Part shown: in pieces, positions 27,978-37,385 of the stretch
Numbering within the stretch: the first letter of the stretch is position 1
How the letters are laid out: every line of letters starts with the position of its first letter
From: Luteimonas endophytica
GTDB lineage: Bacteria; Pseudomonadota; Gammaproteobacteria; Xanthomonadales; Xanthomonadaceae
Length of the DNA: 64,000 nucleotides
Reading direction: 5' to 3'
NCBI RefSeq assembly: GCF_029887875.1
Contig: NZ_JARXRM010000024.1
Coordinates: 1 to 64,000, forward strand
Made by a program: the position numbers and the translations under genes
Notes under the pieces: generated by a model
The model's input: the letters and a program-made list of their open reading frames with translations, nothing else
What the model was told of the DNA's origin: nothing
Database searches by the model: none

Positions 27978-28035
27978 GCCCGCGGCTGCGAACCGCGTGC
28001 TCCGCCGGGCCCGGGGGCCCGGCGGTGGCGGCCGC

Positions 28036-30840
28036 TCAGAACCGGTAGCGGAACCCGAGCTTGTAGACCCGGCCGGTGTGGTCGTACTCGTAGCGCCGGC
28101 GGGCGGTGATATCGGTCCAGCGGTCCTGGTAGTCATCGGTCAGGTTCAGACCCTCGAGGGTCATCTCGAAGCGCTCGTTGAACTTGTAGCCCAGCGAAGC
28201 GTCCACGTTCAACGTGCCCTCGTAGCCCTCGAAGCGGTTGCCGGTGCCGCTGGTCCCGTCGATGTAGTCGCTGCGATAGGCCGCGGAAACGCGGGCGTCG
28301 AAGCGCTGGTTCTCGTAGAACAGGGTGAAGTTGTACGAGTTCTTCGACAGGCCGAACAGGCGTTCGGTCACGATTTCGTCGCCGAAGGTGTAATCGACCT
28401 CGGAGTCGACCCAGGTGTAATTGCCGATCACGCCCATGTTGCGCAGCAGCGGCACGCCCTCGGCGAACAGCGACAACGGCATCTGGAAGCCGAGTTCGAA
28501 GCCCTTCAGCTTGCCGCCGGGACCGTTGTCGACGGTGGAAATGGTCCACGGCCGGCCTTCCGGATCCTGCTCGGCCGGGGAGGTCGGCACCAGCAGCGAC
28601 AGCGGCAGCCCGGTGGAGGCGTAGGTACCGGTGCGCTCGGTGCGGATCGGTCGCGAGTCGATGTCCTTGTAGAACACCGCCAGCGAAAGGATCGACTCCG
28701 GCGCGAAGTACCACTCCAATGCCGTGTCGAAGGCGCTGGCGCGGGTCGGATCGAGGAACGGGTTCTGGAACGAGACGCGGTAGTTGAAGCTGTCGACGCT
28801 GCCGCCAGGGGTGAGGCTGCCCAACCCCGGCCGGGTCATCACCTTCGCCGCCGACACGCGCCAGATCAGGTCCGGCGTGAGCGACCAGGCGAAGTTGGCC
28901 GAAGGAAGCGTGTCGGTGTAGGTGGGCCGGTCGACGATCACGTACACGCCCGAGTTGTAGCCGCCCGACGACTGGTCGGTCTCGACGTAGCGCACGCCCA
29001 GGTCGAAGCGAAGGTCGCGCCCGGCCAGTTCGGTGGCGCCGTTGAACTGCAGGAAATACGCCATGTCCTCTTCCACGACACCGCGGACGTTGCCCTGGTC
29101 CAGGCGCATCGGCAGGCCGCGCAGGCCGATGAAATCGCTCCAGGCATCGAGGTCTGGCACGACCCACTGGGTGGTCGAGCCCGGGCCGGTGTCGTCGTCG
29201 AAACGATAGCCTTCCGACAGATCGCCGGTGGCGGGGATGCCGTAGAAGTCGTCGACGCCGTCGCCGTCCGGATCGCAGTCGTAGAGCCCGGCCGCGCAGA
29301 CGCCCGAATCGCGGATGCCGCCCCAGGTCTCGAATTCGAACTTGCGGTACGTCGCGCCGGCCTGCAGCCAGTAGGAAGGGCTGAAGGCCCACTCCACGTC
29401 GGCCGAGACCGTGTCGAAGGTATGGTCGGTGCGGCTCGGCCGGTCGCGGAACTCCGACATCTGGAAGATCGCCGGATCGTTGACGTCGGCGCCGTTGTAC
29501 GCGATCACCGGGTATTCGTCGTCGGTGTAGTCGTACACGAACCCGTCGTAGTCGCGGTCGTCGTACATGAAGGTGATTTCGTGCGGGAACTCGAGCTTGG
29601 AGGTCGAGCGGCCGATCATCATGTGACCCGAGACCGCGTCGGTGAAGTGCTGTTCGAGATCGACGCTCCACTGGGTGAACTCGGTGGTCCAGGCCTTCTC
29701 GAAGTTCTCCGAGCGCACCCAGGCGTTGTCGACCTCCATCATGTCGAGGTTGTTGGTGACCGGGTCGATGGCGTAGTCGGTGACGTCCATGCCGTCCTCG
29801 TTGCCGCGGAACAGCACCTCCAGCCACTTCTCGCGACGGGCCGCGTCGAGCTTGGAATGCAGGACATCGACACTGAGCCGGGTGGAATCGCTCGGCCGCA
29901 GCTCGAAACTGCCGGTGAGCCCGAGGCGCTCGCGCTCGACCTCGATCATGCCGTAGCGGGGAATACGCGGATGGAACGCTTCGGCGACCTCGGCGCAGCC
30001 TGGGTCGGCCGGGTTGTCGGCGCACACCACGCCCCCCACCGAGCGGAACTCGGCCTGCTGCCAGCGCACCGTGTTCTGGCCGAGTTCCTGCGTGGTGTTG
30101 TCAGAATAGGCGGCCGAGAACGACACCCCCCAGACGTCTCCTGGATCGCGATAGGCGAACAGCGCAGCCGCGCGCGGACCGGCGTCCTCGGTGACGTCGT
30201 TGTACTGGCCTTCGCCCGAGACCACGAAGGTGCGGCCGTGCTCGTAGCCGAACGGGTTGCCGGTGTTGAGGTCGACCACCGCGCCCAGCGATCCCTCGTC
30301 GAGGCCGGCCGATGCGGTCTTGTGGACGATGATCGAGTTGAACAGCTCGGAGGCGAACACGTTGTAGTCGAAATCGCGGCCGCGGTTGGGGCCGCCCTCG
30401 CCGCCGGTGGCGGCGATCGCCTCCATGCCGTTGACCCGGACCCGGGTGAATTCGCCGGACAGGCCGCGCACGGAGATGTTGCGGCCCTCGCCGGAGTCGC
30501 GGGTGATGGTGATGCCGGGGATGCGCTGCAGCGACTCGGCCAGGTTCTGGTCGGGGAAGTCGGCGATGTCCTCGGCGACGATCGCATCGATCGAGCCGAC
30601 GCTGTCGCGCTTGAGATCCAGCGCGCGGACCAGGCTGGCGCGGTAGCCGACCACCTGGATGGCGTCCAGTTCGGTGGCGTCCGGCGCCGGGCTGGCGGCC
30701 GGCGTGGCCGGGGCCTGGTCGGGCTGCTGCTGCGGCGGCTGCTGCGCCAGGGCCGTGGCGGCAGCGACCTGCAGCGCCACGCCGATCGCCGCAGCCAGCA
30801 AGGTAACCGGTGTCTTTTTTGTCTCGAGTCGATACCGCAT
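28036..30840 (-). CDS. TonB-dependent outer-membrane receptor for oligosaccharides
   Basis: 934 residues. The ATG at 30840 has AGGAGGGG five bases upstream and opens a long signal peptide ending ALAQQ. A Gln/Pro-rich linker precedes the TonB box region ELDAIQVVGYRAS, then the plug (ESLQRIPGITITRDSGEGRN, ISVRGLSGEFTRVRVNGMEA) and a 22-strand barrel ending in GFRYRF with terminal Phe. This is the TonB-dependent receptor class of Xanthomonas/Caulobacter carbohydrate-utilisation loci. The setting implies import of oligogalacturonides or branched pectin fragments. It is divergent from the KDG kinase, with one operator-like site between them and another inside its signal-peptide codons. Confidence 0.92.
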   Translation of the reverse strand: MRYRLETKKTPVTLLAAAIGVALQVAAATALAQQPPQQQPDQAPATPAASPAPDATELDAIQVVGYRASLVRALDLKRDSVGSIDAIVAEDIADFPDQNLAESLQRIPGITITRDSGEGRNISVRGLSGEFTRVRVNGMEAIAATGGEGGPNRGRDFDYNVFASELFNSIIVHKTASAGLDEGSLGAVVDLNTGNPFGYEHGRTFVVSGEGQYNDVTEDAGPRAAALFAYRDPGDVWGVSFSAAYSDNTTQELGQNTVRWQQAEFRSVGGVVCADNPADPGCAEVAEAFHPRIPRYGMIEVERERLGLTGSFELRPSDSTRLSVDVLHSKLDAARREKWLEVLFRGNEDGMDVTDYAIDPVTNNLDMMEVDNAWVRSENFEKAWTTEFTQWSVDLEQHFTDAVSGHMMIGRSTSKLEFPHEITFMYDDRDYDGFVYDYTDDEYPVIAYNGADVNDPAIFQMSEFRDRPSRTDHTFDTVSADVEWAFSPSYWLQAGATYRKFEFETWGGIRDSGVCAAGLYDCDPDGDGVDDFYGIPATGDLSEGYRFDDDTGPGSTTQWVVPDLDAWSDFIGLRGLPMRLDQGNVRGVVEEDMAYFLQFNGATELAGRDLRFDLGVRYVETDQSSGGYNSGVYVIVDRPTYTDTLPSANFAWSLTPDLIWRVSAAKVMTRPGLGSLTPGGSVDSFNYRVSFQNPFLDPTRASAFDTALEWYFAPESILSLAVFYKDIDSRPIRTERTGTYASTGLPLSLLVPTSPAEQDPEGRPWTISTVDNGPGGKLKGFELGFQMPLSLFAEGVPLLRNMGVIGNYTWVDSEVDYTFGDEIVTERLFGLSKNSYNFTLFYENQRFDARVSAAYRSDYIDGTSGTGNRFEGYEGTLNVDASLGYKFNERFEMTLEGLNLTDDYQDRWTDITARRRYEYDHTGRVYKLGFRYRF
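30801..30816. promoter_or_regulatory. Operator-like motif inside the receptor's first codons
   Basis: AGGTAACCGGTGTCTT matches the kduI site at most positions but lies in codons 9-14 of the TonB receptor. Because it is also coding (TKKTPVT), it may be coincidence; if bound it would be an intragenic auxiliary operator paired with the site at 30928. Confidence 0.3.
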
Positions 30841-30927
30841 TGCATCCCCTCCTCTGGCGTCGTTCCGCTCTGTGTGGCGGTTCTTGACTGGGTGAACCCG
30901 CTTGCTATCGTGTGGTCTGCGGCCGGA

Positions 30928-30943
30928 ATGACACCGCTGGTCA
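30928..30943. promoter_or_regulatory. Candidate LacI-type operator between receptor and KDG kinase
   Basis: ATGACACCGCTGGTCA has TGAC/GTCA arms and carries ATGACACCG as at 16457. It is in the 196-base space between the divergent TonB receptor and kinase genes, where it could control both. Confidence 0.5.
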
Positions 30944-31036
30944 AAACCGTAGCAAAACTCCGTCGGCGAAGCATGCTGCGTTGCGGCAAGGCTTCCGGGC
31001 GGTCCCACGCGCCGGTCCCGCGGCATCGGAGACGAC

Positions 31037-32065
31037 ATGACCCAACGACGGATCCTCTGCTTCGGCGAGCTGCTGCTGCGGCTCGGCGCCCCCGGCCGCG
31101 AACGGCTGCTGCAGTCGCCGCGCTTCGACGTGCACGTGGGCGGGGCCGAGGCCAACGTGGCGGTGTCGCTGGCGCGCCTGGGGCATGCCGCCGCGCTCGC
31201 CGGTACGGTCTCCGACGATGCGCTCGGCGACGCCGCGCTTGGGGAGTTGCGCCGCCACGGCGTCGACACCGGCGCGGTGCGCCGCGCTGCGGGGCGCATG
31301 GGCCTCTACTTCCTGTCCACCGGTGCCGGGTTGCGCCCGAGCGAGGTGCTGTACGACCGCGCCGGCTCGGCGTTCGCCACGGCCCCGGCCACCGGCCACG
31401 ACTGGCCGGCGCTGCTGGAGGGCGTCGACTGCCTGCACCTGTCGGGGGTCACGCCCGCCCTCGGCCAACCTGCGGCCGAGGCGGCCATCGCCGCCGCGCG
31501 CGCCGGCCGCGCCGCCGGCGCGCTGGTGTCGTTCGACGGCAACTTCCGGCCGCGCCTGTGGGCCGCGTGGGACGGCGACCCGGCGGCGATCCTGCAGCAG
31601 CTGCTGGCGGAGGCCGACCTCGCCTTCGCCGACCACCGCGACATCGGCGTGGTGCTGGGCGAGAACCCCGCGGCCGCCGCGGACGACCACGAGACGCGCA
31701 TCGTCGCGGCCGCCGCCCGCGCCTTCGCCGCGTTTCCGCGGCTGCAGCGTATCGCCACCACGTTGCGGGTCCAGCACAGCGTCGACCGGCACTCGCTCGG
31801 CGCACTGATGGTGGCCCGCGGCGGCGGGGTGGAACGCGCGCCGGCGCGCCAGCTGGAGGGGATCGTCGACCGCATCGGCGCCGGCGACGCCTTCGCCGCC
31901 GGGGTGCTGCACGGCCTGCTCACCGGCATGGACGACCGCGGCGCGCTGCGCTTCGGGCTGGCCGCGGCCTGCCTCAAGCACGCCCAGCCGGGCGACGCGC
32001 ATCTGGCCTCGGCCGACGAGATCGCGGCCTGCGCGCGCGAGGAGCGCCTGGACGTCAGGCGCTGA
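31037..32065 (+). CDS. kdgK: PfkB-family 2-dehydro-3-deoxygluconokinase (KDG kinase)
   Basis: 342 residues with a GGAGACG ribosome site. The PfkB signatures are present: ILCFGELLLRLGAPG at the start, the glycine-rich substrate segment HVGGAEANVAVSLARLG, and the C-terminal DRIGAGDAFAAGVLHG with the catalytic Asp. LVSFDGNFRPRLW is the KDG-kinase form of the central motif. The enzyme phosphorylates 2-keto-3-deoxygluconate to KDPG, which an aldolase (not in this window) splits to pyruvate and glyceraldehyde 3-phosphate. It completes the KduI-KduD-KdgK route of the locus. A kinase for another 2-keto-3-deoxy sugar acid is the main alternative. Confidence 0.88.
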   Translation: MTQRRILCFGELLLRLGAPGRERLLQSPRFDVHVGGAEANVAVSLARLGHAAALAGTVSDDALGDAALGELRRHGVDTGAVRRAAGRMGLYFLSTGAGLRPSEVLYDRAGSAFATAPATGHDWPALLEGVDCLHLSGVTPALGQPAAEAAIAAARAGRAAGALVSFDGNFRPRLWAAWDGDPAAILQQLLAEADLAFADHRDIGVVLGENPAAAADDHETRIVAAAARAFAAFPRLQRIATTLRVQHSVDRHSLGALMVARGGGVERAPARQLEGIVDRIGAGDAFAAGVLHGLLTGMDDRGALRFGLAAACLKHAQPGDAHLASADEIAACAREERLDVRR

Positions 32066-32086
32066 CCCGCACGGGACCGCAACGGA

Positions 32087-32112
32087 CGGCGCCCGGCGTT
32101 GGCCGGGCGCCG
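32087..32112. terminator. Bidirectional hairpin between kdgK and sppA
   Basis: CGGCGCCCGGC, loop GTTG, and the exact complement form an 11-bp stem in the 70 bases between two convergent genes. There is no T-run, as is common for terminators in such GC-rich genomes. Confidence 0.6.
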
Positions 32113-32135
32113 CGGAAACCCGATCGCGAGGGTGG

Positions 32136-34025
32136 TCAGAACACCGGGCAGAAACAGTAGGCCATGCCGCGCGCCGCGACGCCGCGATCGTTGGCCAGCG
32201 CCTGTTCGAACACGCGCACGTGGCGCTCGAGCTCGGGCACCGTGCGGGCGAGCAGCAGCTGCGCCAGGCCGGCATCGCGCAGCAGTACCGCGCCGGCGCG
32301 GGTGCCCGCCAGGTCGGCCATGAACTTGGCGAACGGCGAGGCCTCCTTCTCGATGTAGCGGACCCGGTAGTCGCCCTCGCCGAGCTCGGCGCGGCGCGCG
32401 GCATCGGCGATGGCGGCGCGGAAGCCGCCGAGTTCGTCGACCAGGCCGCGGTCCCTGGCCTGCGCACCGCTCCATACCCGGCCACGCGCGACCCGGTCGA
32501 TCGCCGCCGGGCGGGCGCCGCGACCGGCGGCGACCTTGTCGACGAAATCGTTGTAGATCTTCTCGATGCTGGCCTGGATCAACCGGCCCACGTCCGGCTC
32601 CAGCGGCCGGGTGATGTCGAACGCGCCGGCCAGCCGGGTGGTGCCGACGCCGTCGGTATGCACGCCGATGCGATCCAGGGTGCGGGTGATGTTGGGGAAC
32701 AGCCCGAACACCCCGATCGATCCGGTGATGGTCGACGGATCGGCGAAGATGCGGTCGGCGTTCATGCTGATCCAGTAGCCGCCCGAGGCGGCCACGTGGC
32801 CCATCGACGCGACCACCGGCTTGCCGGCCGCCTTCAACGCCACGACTTCGCGGTTGATCTGCTCGGAGGCATAGGCCGAACCGCCCGGCGAGTTGACCCG
32901 CAGCACCACCGCCTTGACGTGCTCGTCCTCTAGCGCCTCGCGCAGCAGCGCCGCGGTCGATTCGCCGCCGACGCTGCCCGGCGGCTGGATGCCGTCGCTG
33001 ATCGCACCCTCGGCCACCACCACCGCCACCTGGCGCTCGCGTGGCGTGCGCGGCAGGCCGCCGTCGACGTGCGCGAGGTAGCCGTCCAGGTCGACGCTGC
33101 GGAAACCGGCCTCGGCGTCCTCGTCGGCCACGCCCCGCTCGACCAGCAGGTCCTCGACCTCGCGGCTGGTCTTGAGACCGTCGACCAGGCCCTGCTCCAG
33201 CGCGTAGCGCGCCAGGTCCCCGCCGAGCGCGGCGACGCCGTCGGCCATGCCGTCGATGCCGGCCTCGAGCTGCTCCACGCTCAGCCCCCGCGCCTCGGCG
33301 ATGTCGGCCAGGTGGCGCTGCCACAGGTCGTTGAGCCAGTACAGGTCGGCCTGCTTGGCCTCCGGCGAAGCGGCGTTGAGCACGTAGGGCTCGACCGCCG
33401 ACTTGAACTCGCCGACCTTGAACACGTGGACGTCGACGCCGAGCTTGTCCTGCAGGGCCTCGCCGAAGTACGGCCCGTAGCTGGCGAAGCCCTCGAGGCC
33501 GACGCCGCTGCCCATCGGGTCGATGTAGATCTCGTCGGCCTGCGCCGCCAGCAGATAGGCGCCCTGCGAGAACGACTCGCCGTAGGCGACGATCTGCTTG
33601 CCGCCGGCGCGCAGGTCGCGCAGCGCGCCGGCGACCTCGCGCAGGATGGCGATGCCGGAGGGCTGCAGCCGGTCGACGCGCAGGTAGACGCGCTCGACGT
33701 TCTCGTCGGCGGCGGCGGCCTCGATCGCGCGCAGCAGGTCGCGCAGCTGCACCTCCGGCGCACTGTCGTCGCCGAGCATGCGCGCCAGCGCGCGCGAGGC
33801 CGGGTCGGTGGTGTATTGCTCGACGATGCGCCCCTCCGGGGCGATCACCAGGGTGGTGCGGTCGAGCATCGGACGGGTGGTGTCGCCGGCCGCCAGCACC
33901 GCCAGCACGAACAGCAGCAGAGCGAAGAACAGCAGGTTGAACACCAGCCGCCGGGTGAAGTTCATCGCATCCCAGATGCCCCCCAGCAGGCGGGCCACGG
34001 GACCGCGACGGCGCGGTTCGTTCAT
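32136..34025 (-). CDS. sppA: Signal peptide peptidase SppA, long (67K) type
   Basis: 629 residues from the ATG at 34025; a GTG 36 bases further upstream is less likely. One membrane anchor (about 27-47) is followed by two homologous ClpP-like domains, the arrangement of E. coli SppA. The catalytic dyad is split between the halves: Lys208 in GEFKSAVEPY and Ser414 in HVAASGGYW, equivalent to E. coli Lys209 and Ser409. It degrades cleaved signal peptides in the inner membrane with its active site facing the periplasm. It is convergent with kdgK and lies downstream of a MATE pump gene on the same strand. Confidence 0.92.
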   Translation of the reverse strand: MNEPRRRGPVARLLGGIWDAMNFTRRLVFNLLFFALLLFVLAVLAAGDTTRPMLDRTTLVIAPEGRIVEQYTTDPASRALARMLGDDSAPEVQLRDLLRAIEAAAADENVERVYLRVDRLQPSGIAILREVAGALRDLRAGGKQIVAYGESFSQGAYLLAAQADEIYIDPMGSGVGLEGFASYGPYFGEALQDKLGVDVHVFKVGEFKSAVEPYVLNAASPEAKQADLYWLNDLWQRHLADIAEARGLSVEQLEAGIDGMADGVAALGGDLARYALEQGLVDGLKTSREVEDLLVERGVADEDAEAGFRSVDLDGYLAHVDGGLPRTPRERQVAVVVAEGAISDGIQPPGSVGGESTAALLREALEDEHVKAVVLRVNSPGGSAYASEQINREVVALKAAGKPVVASMGHVAASGGYWISMNADRIFADPSTITGSIGVFGLFPNITRTLDRIGVHTDGVGTTRLAGAFDITRPLEPDVGRLIQASIEKIYNDFVDKVAAGRGARPAAIDRVARGRVWSGAQARDRGLVDELGGFRAAIADAARRAELGEGDYRVRYIEKEASPFAKFMADLAGTRAGAVLLRDAGLAQLLLARTVPELERHVRVFEQALANDRGVAARGMAYCFCPVF

Positions 34026-34086
34026 CGGATTGTGCTCCGGAAAGAGATCGGGTCTGGCCACAGCTTAGCCGTCCGGCGCCGGGGAT

Positions 34087-35472
34087 TCATGCGCCGGAGG
34101 TCACCGTGCCTGGCGGCGCGGCCACCCGCCGGCTGCTGCGCAGGAACCGCAACCCCAGCAGCAGCGCCGCCACGGTGAGGCCGGCGATCAGCCCGATCCA
34201 CATCCCGCGCGGCCCCCAGCCCAGCCCCAGGCCCAGCCCGGCGCCGAGCGCCATGCCCACGCCCCAGTAGGCCAGCGCCGCCAGCAGCATCGGCACCCGG
34301 GTGTCCTTGAGCCCGCGCAGCGCCCCCGCGGACAGCACCTGGATGCCGTCGGGGAACTGGAAGGCGGCCGCCAGCAGCAGCAACGAGGCGGCCAGGGCCG
34401 CGACCGCGGCGTCGCCGGTGTAGAGACCGGCGATGAATTCGTTGCCGGTCAGCAGGCCGATGCCGGTCAGGGTCTGGGTGCCCAGCACCAGCGCCAGCCC
34501 GGCGAAGGCGGCGCGGCGCACGCCCGGCGCCCCCAGCCCGCCGCCGATCGCGTGCCCCACCCGCACCGTGGTGGCCTCGGCCAGGCCGAACGGCACCATG
34601 AAGCACAGCGCCGCCACGTTGATCGCGATCTGGTGCGCCGCCGCCGGCACCTCGCCGAGACGGCCGATCAGCAGCGCGGTGGCGATGAACAGCCCGCCCT
34701 CCATCGCCACGGTCACCCCGATCGGCAGGCCGACGCGCAGCATCTCGCGGATCGGCGCCCAGCGCGGCGGGTCGAAACGCGCGAACAGGCCGAGGTCGGC
34801 GAAGCGGCGTGCGCGGGCGAGATAGAGCGCGAAGCCGGCCGCCTGCGCCCACAGCATCACCGAGGAGGCATAACCGATCCCGGCCGCGCCCAGTTCCGGC
34901 AGCCCGTACAGACCGAAGGTGAGCACGATCCCCACCGGCACCAGCAGCAGCAGGCCGCCGAAGCCGAACAGCATCGTCGGCAGGGTCCAGTGCAGGCCGT
35001 CGCTGAGATAGCGCATGCAGTAGTAGAGCGTCAGCGCCGGCACGCCCCAGCGGATCGCGTGCAGGAACTCGGCGGCACCCGGGCGGATGCCCGCGGCGAT
35101 GCCCAGCGGCGCGAGCGCGTGCACGCTCAAGGTCATGAAGACGAACAGCAGCAGCCCCAGCGCCAGGCCCAGCCACAGCGATTGCCGGAACAGCGCGCCG
35201 ATCCCGCCGCGGCGGCCGGCGCCGTCGAGCTGCGACACCGAAGGCGGCAGCGCCATCAGCGTGCCCATCGGGATCATGATCGGCAGCCAGAACATCGCCG
35301 TGCCCACCGAGACCGCGGCCAGGGTGGTGGTGCCGTGGCGCCCGGCGATCATGCTGTCGACCAGGCCGATCATGCCGGTGGCGACGTGGCCGGCGACGAG
35401 CGGCCCGGCCAACACGGCGGTGGTGCGCACTTCACTGCCGAAGCGCGGCGCGGCGGGAGCGGACGGGGACAT
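34087..35472 (-). CDS. MATE-family multidrug/metabolite efflux transporter (NorM-like)
   Basis: 461 residues, twelve predicted membrane segments in two related halves. The start region (TTAVLAGPLVAGHVATGMIG, then DSMIAGRHGTTTLAAVSVG) and the second-half counterpart (MEGGLFIATALLIGRLGEVP...AHQIAINVAALCFMVPFGLA) are typical of the NorM branch. It would export cationic or other toxic compounds in exchange for sodium or protons. It is on the same strand as sppA and 61 bases ahead of it. No substrate can be inferred. Confidence 0.9.
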   Translation of the reverse strand: MSPSAPAAPRFGSEVRTTAVLAGPLVAGHVATGMIGLVDSMIAGRHGTTTLAAVSVGTAMFWLPIMIPMGTLMALPPSVSQLDGAGRRGGIGALFRQSLWLGLALGLLLFVFMTLSVHALAPLGIAAGIRPGAAEFLHAIRWGVPALTLYYCMRYLSDGLHWTLPTMLFGFGGLLLLVPVGIVLTFGLYGLPELGAAGIGYASSVMLWAQAAGFALYLARARRFADLGLFARFDPPRWAPIREMLRVGLPIGVTVAMEGGLFIATALLIGRLGEVPAAAHQIAINVAALCFMVPFGLAEATTVRVGHAIGGGLGAPGVRRAAFAGLALVLGTQTLTGIGLLTGNEFIAGLYTGDAAVAALAASLLLLAAAFQFPDGIQVLSAGALRGLKDTRVPMLLAALAYWGVGMALGAGLGLGLGWGPRGMWIGLIAGLTVAALLLGLRFLRSSRRVAAPPGTVTSGA

Positions 35473-35612
35473 GGGGAAGTCCGTTGCGGACTGCGGCCGC
35501 GCGGCCGAGCGGATGTCGGGCGCTGGCGCCGGGTCCTGGCGGGCCGCTATCTTAATGGGCCAGGCCTACGAACGCATGCCCGTCCGCGCGGCCATGCCAG
35601 GGAACCCCGCGA

Positions 35613-36737
35613 ATGTCCGTCCCCAGCCCGTCCCCGGACGCTCCCGCGCCGCTGCGCGCCTGCGAGAACTGCGGCACCGCCCTGCAGGGCGCGTTCTGCC
35701 ACCTGTGCGGGCAGTCCGAGCACAGCCCGACCCGGCATCTGGGGCATGCGATCGAGGAGGTGTTCGAGTCGTTCTGGCACCTGGACGGCCGGATCTTCCG
35801 CACCCTGCGCGAAATGTTCGTGCCGGGGCGGGTGGCCAACCGCTATCTCGCAGGGCACCGGGTGCGCTATGTCGCGCCGATGCGCCTGTTCGTGATCCTC
35901 AGCCTGCTGACCGTGTTCGTGGCCAAGCTGGCGATCGGCGATGCGTTCGCCCCGCAGGACGCTGCCAGGGCCACCGAGACCAGCGCGGTGGAGACCTACG
36001 AGATCGACCGCGCCGGCTTCGCCGCGGCACCGACCGTGGAGGCGGTGGATGCGCTGCGCGATCGCGAACTCGAACGCCTCGCGGCCGAGCGTGCGGCGCT
36101 GGGCGCGGACGCGGCGGACGCGGCGCGCGCGCGGATCGCCGCGGCCGAGCGCGTGGTGAACGCCGAAGCGGCGGCCCGCCGCCGCCGGCTCGAGCGCGCC
36201 GCGCGCGATGGGGCCGACGGCGCTGCGGGCGCGGAGCCGGAACCGCGCGACGAGGACGGCTTCGACGCGCGCCTGGAGCGCAACCTCGAGGCCTACTCCG
36301 CGCGCCGGGACGGCGCCGCCGCCATGGCCCGCACCCTGATCGGCGCCGCACCGATGACGCTGTTCATCCTGGTGCCGCTGTTCGCCGCGCTGCTGAAGCT
36401 GCTCTACGTGCGCCATCCCCGAACCTACCTGGAACACGTGGTGGTCGCGCTCTACAGCCACGCGTTCCTGATGCTCGCGCTGCTGATGGTCTTCGCGCTG
36501 GCGCTGCTGGGCGGCTGGCTGGCACCGGCGCTGCCCTGGGCGATCCACCCGGTCAGCTGGCTGCAGGCCCTGCTGCTGGCATCGATGCCGCTGTATCTGC
36601 TGCTGATGCAGCGGCGCGTGTACCGGCAGGGCTGGCTGAAGACCCTGCTCAAGTACTGCATCCTCGGCCAGATCTATCTCTTCATGTTCCTGTTCGTGGC
36701 GCTCGGCACCGGGCTGTACGCGATCGCGGGAATGTAG
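35613..36737 (+). CDS. DUF3667 membrane protein with N-terminal zinc ribbon
   Basis: 374 residues. Two CxxC pairs (CENCGTALQGAFCHLCGQ, residues 17-34) make a zinc ribbon, followed by the DUF3667 core FESFWHLDGRIFRTLREMF and a first membrane segment (MRLFVILSLLTVFVAKLAI). A long charged, Ala/Arg/Glu-rich coiled-coil insert (about 120-230) separates it from four further membrane segments at the C-terminus. The family is widespread in Xanthomonadaceae and Bacteroidetes, but its function is unknown. It is convergent with the DUF3106 gene, leaving only 18 bases between the stops. Confidence 0.8.
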   Translation: MSVPSPSPDAPAPLRACENCGTALQGAFCHLCGQSEHSPTRHLGHAIEEVFESFWHLDGRIFRTLREMFVPGRVANRYLAGHRVRYVAPMRLFVILSLLTVFVAKLAIGDAFAPQDAARATETSAVETYEIDRAGFAAAPTVEAVDALRDRELERLAAERAALGADAADAARARIAAAERVVNAEAAARRRRLERAARDGADGAAGAEPEPRDEDGFDARLERNLEAYSARRDGAAAMARTLIGAAPMTLFILVPLFAALLKLLYVRHPRTYLEHVVVALYSHAFLMLALLMVFALALLGGWLAPALPWAIHPVSWLQALLLASMPLYLLLMQRRVYRQGWLKTLLKYCILGQIYLFMFLFVALGTGLYAIAGM

Positions 36738-36755
36738 CGGCGCGGCGGCGACCGC

Positions 36756-37385
36756 TCACGGCGCCGGGCCGACCTGGCGCCGCAGCCAGGCGCCGCGGTT
36801 CTCGGGCGGTGTGGTCAGCAGCGCTCGGCGCAGATCGGCGCGCCGTTCCGGCGGGATGCGCTGCGCCAGCACCGCCAGGTCGGCGCGGCCGCGGGCGCCG
36901 AGCCCGCGCAGCGCTTCGAGCAGCGGGGCGCGCTCCGATTCGGGGACCAGCGCGAACAGGCCGTGCAGCTGCGGCCAGTCGGCCCCCAGGTCCGGCCCGA
37001 GCATCCAGCCGGCGCGTTCGTAGCCGTCGAGTTCGGCCCAGCGCTGGTTGAGCGCCTGCTGCCGCTCGGGCGGGAGCGCGGCGTAGGTGCGCGCGGCCTC
37101 GCGCAGGCGCTCGCGCTCCGATTCGGGCAGCGCCTGCCAGGCCGCCCAGGCGTCGCGCCGCTCGCGCTGCACCTGCCGCGGCAGCGCATCCCATTCGGCG
37201 ACGCGCCGGCGCAGCTCGGCGCTTTGCTGCGGCGACATCGCCCGCATCCGGGCGTGGCGCTGGGCCAGCCGCGCCCGTTCGGCGGACGGCAGCGCAGCGG
37301 CGTGGCGCTGCAGCGCAGGCGGCAGCGCCAGCGCCGCCGGAGCCAGCAGCAGCGCCAGCGCGGCCGCGACCAGGCTAGCGCGCAT
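36756..37385 (-). CDS. Exported DUF3106-domain protein
   Basis: 209 residues. I start at the ATG at 37385, which opens a clear signal peptide (MRASLVAAALALLLAPAALA) and overlaps the end of the preceding gene by 11 bases. The rest is a helical, Arg/Glu/Leu-rich protein made of short repeats around W..LP..ER..L (WDALPRQVQRERRDAWAAW, WQALPESERERLREAARTY, YAALPPERQQALNQRW), the DUF3106 pattern. In Betaproteobacteria DUF3106 genes follow a sigma factor and a DUF3619 gene; the same order appears here with those two fused. Function unknown; the repeats suggest a periplasmic sensor or scaffold. Confidence 0.78.
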   Translation of the reverse strand: MRASLVAAALALLLAPAALALPPALQRHAAALPSAERARLAQRHARMRAMSPQQSAELRRRVAEWDALPRQVQRERRDAWAAWQALPESERERLREAARTYAALPPERQQALNQRWAELDGYERAGWMLGPDLGADWPQLHGLFALVPESERAPLLEALRGLGARGRADLAVLAQRIPPERRADLRRALLTTPPENRGAWLRRQVGPAP

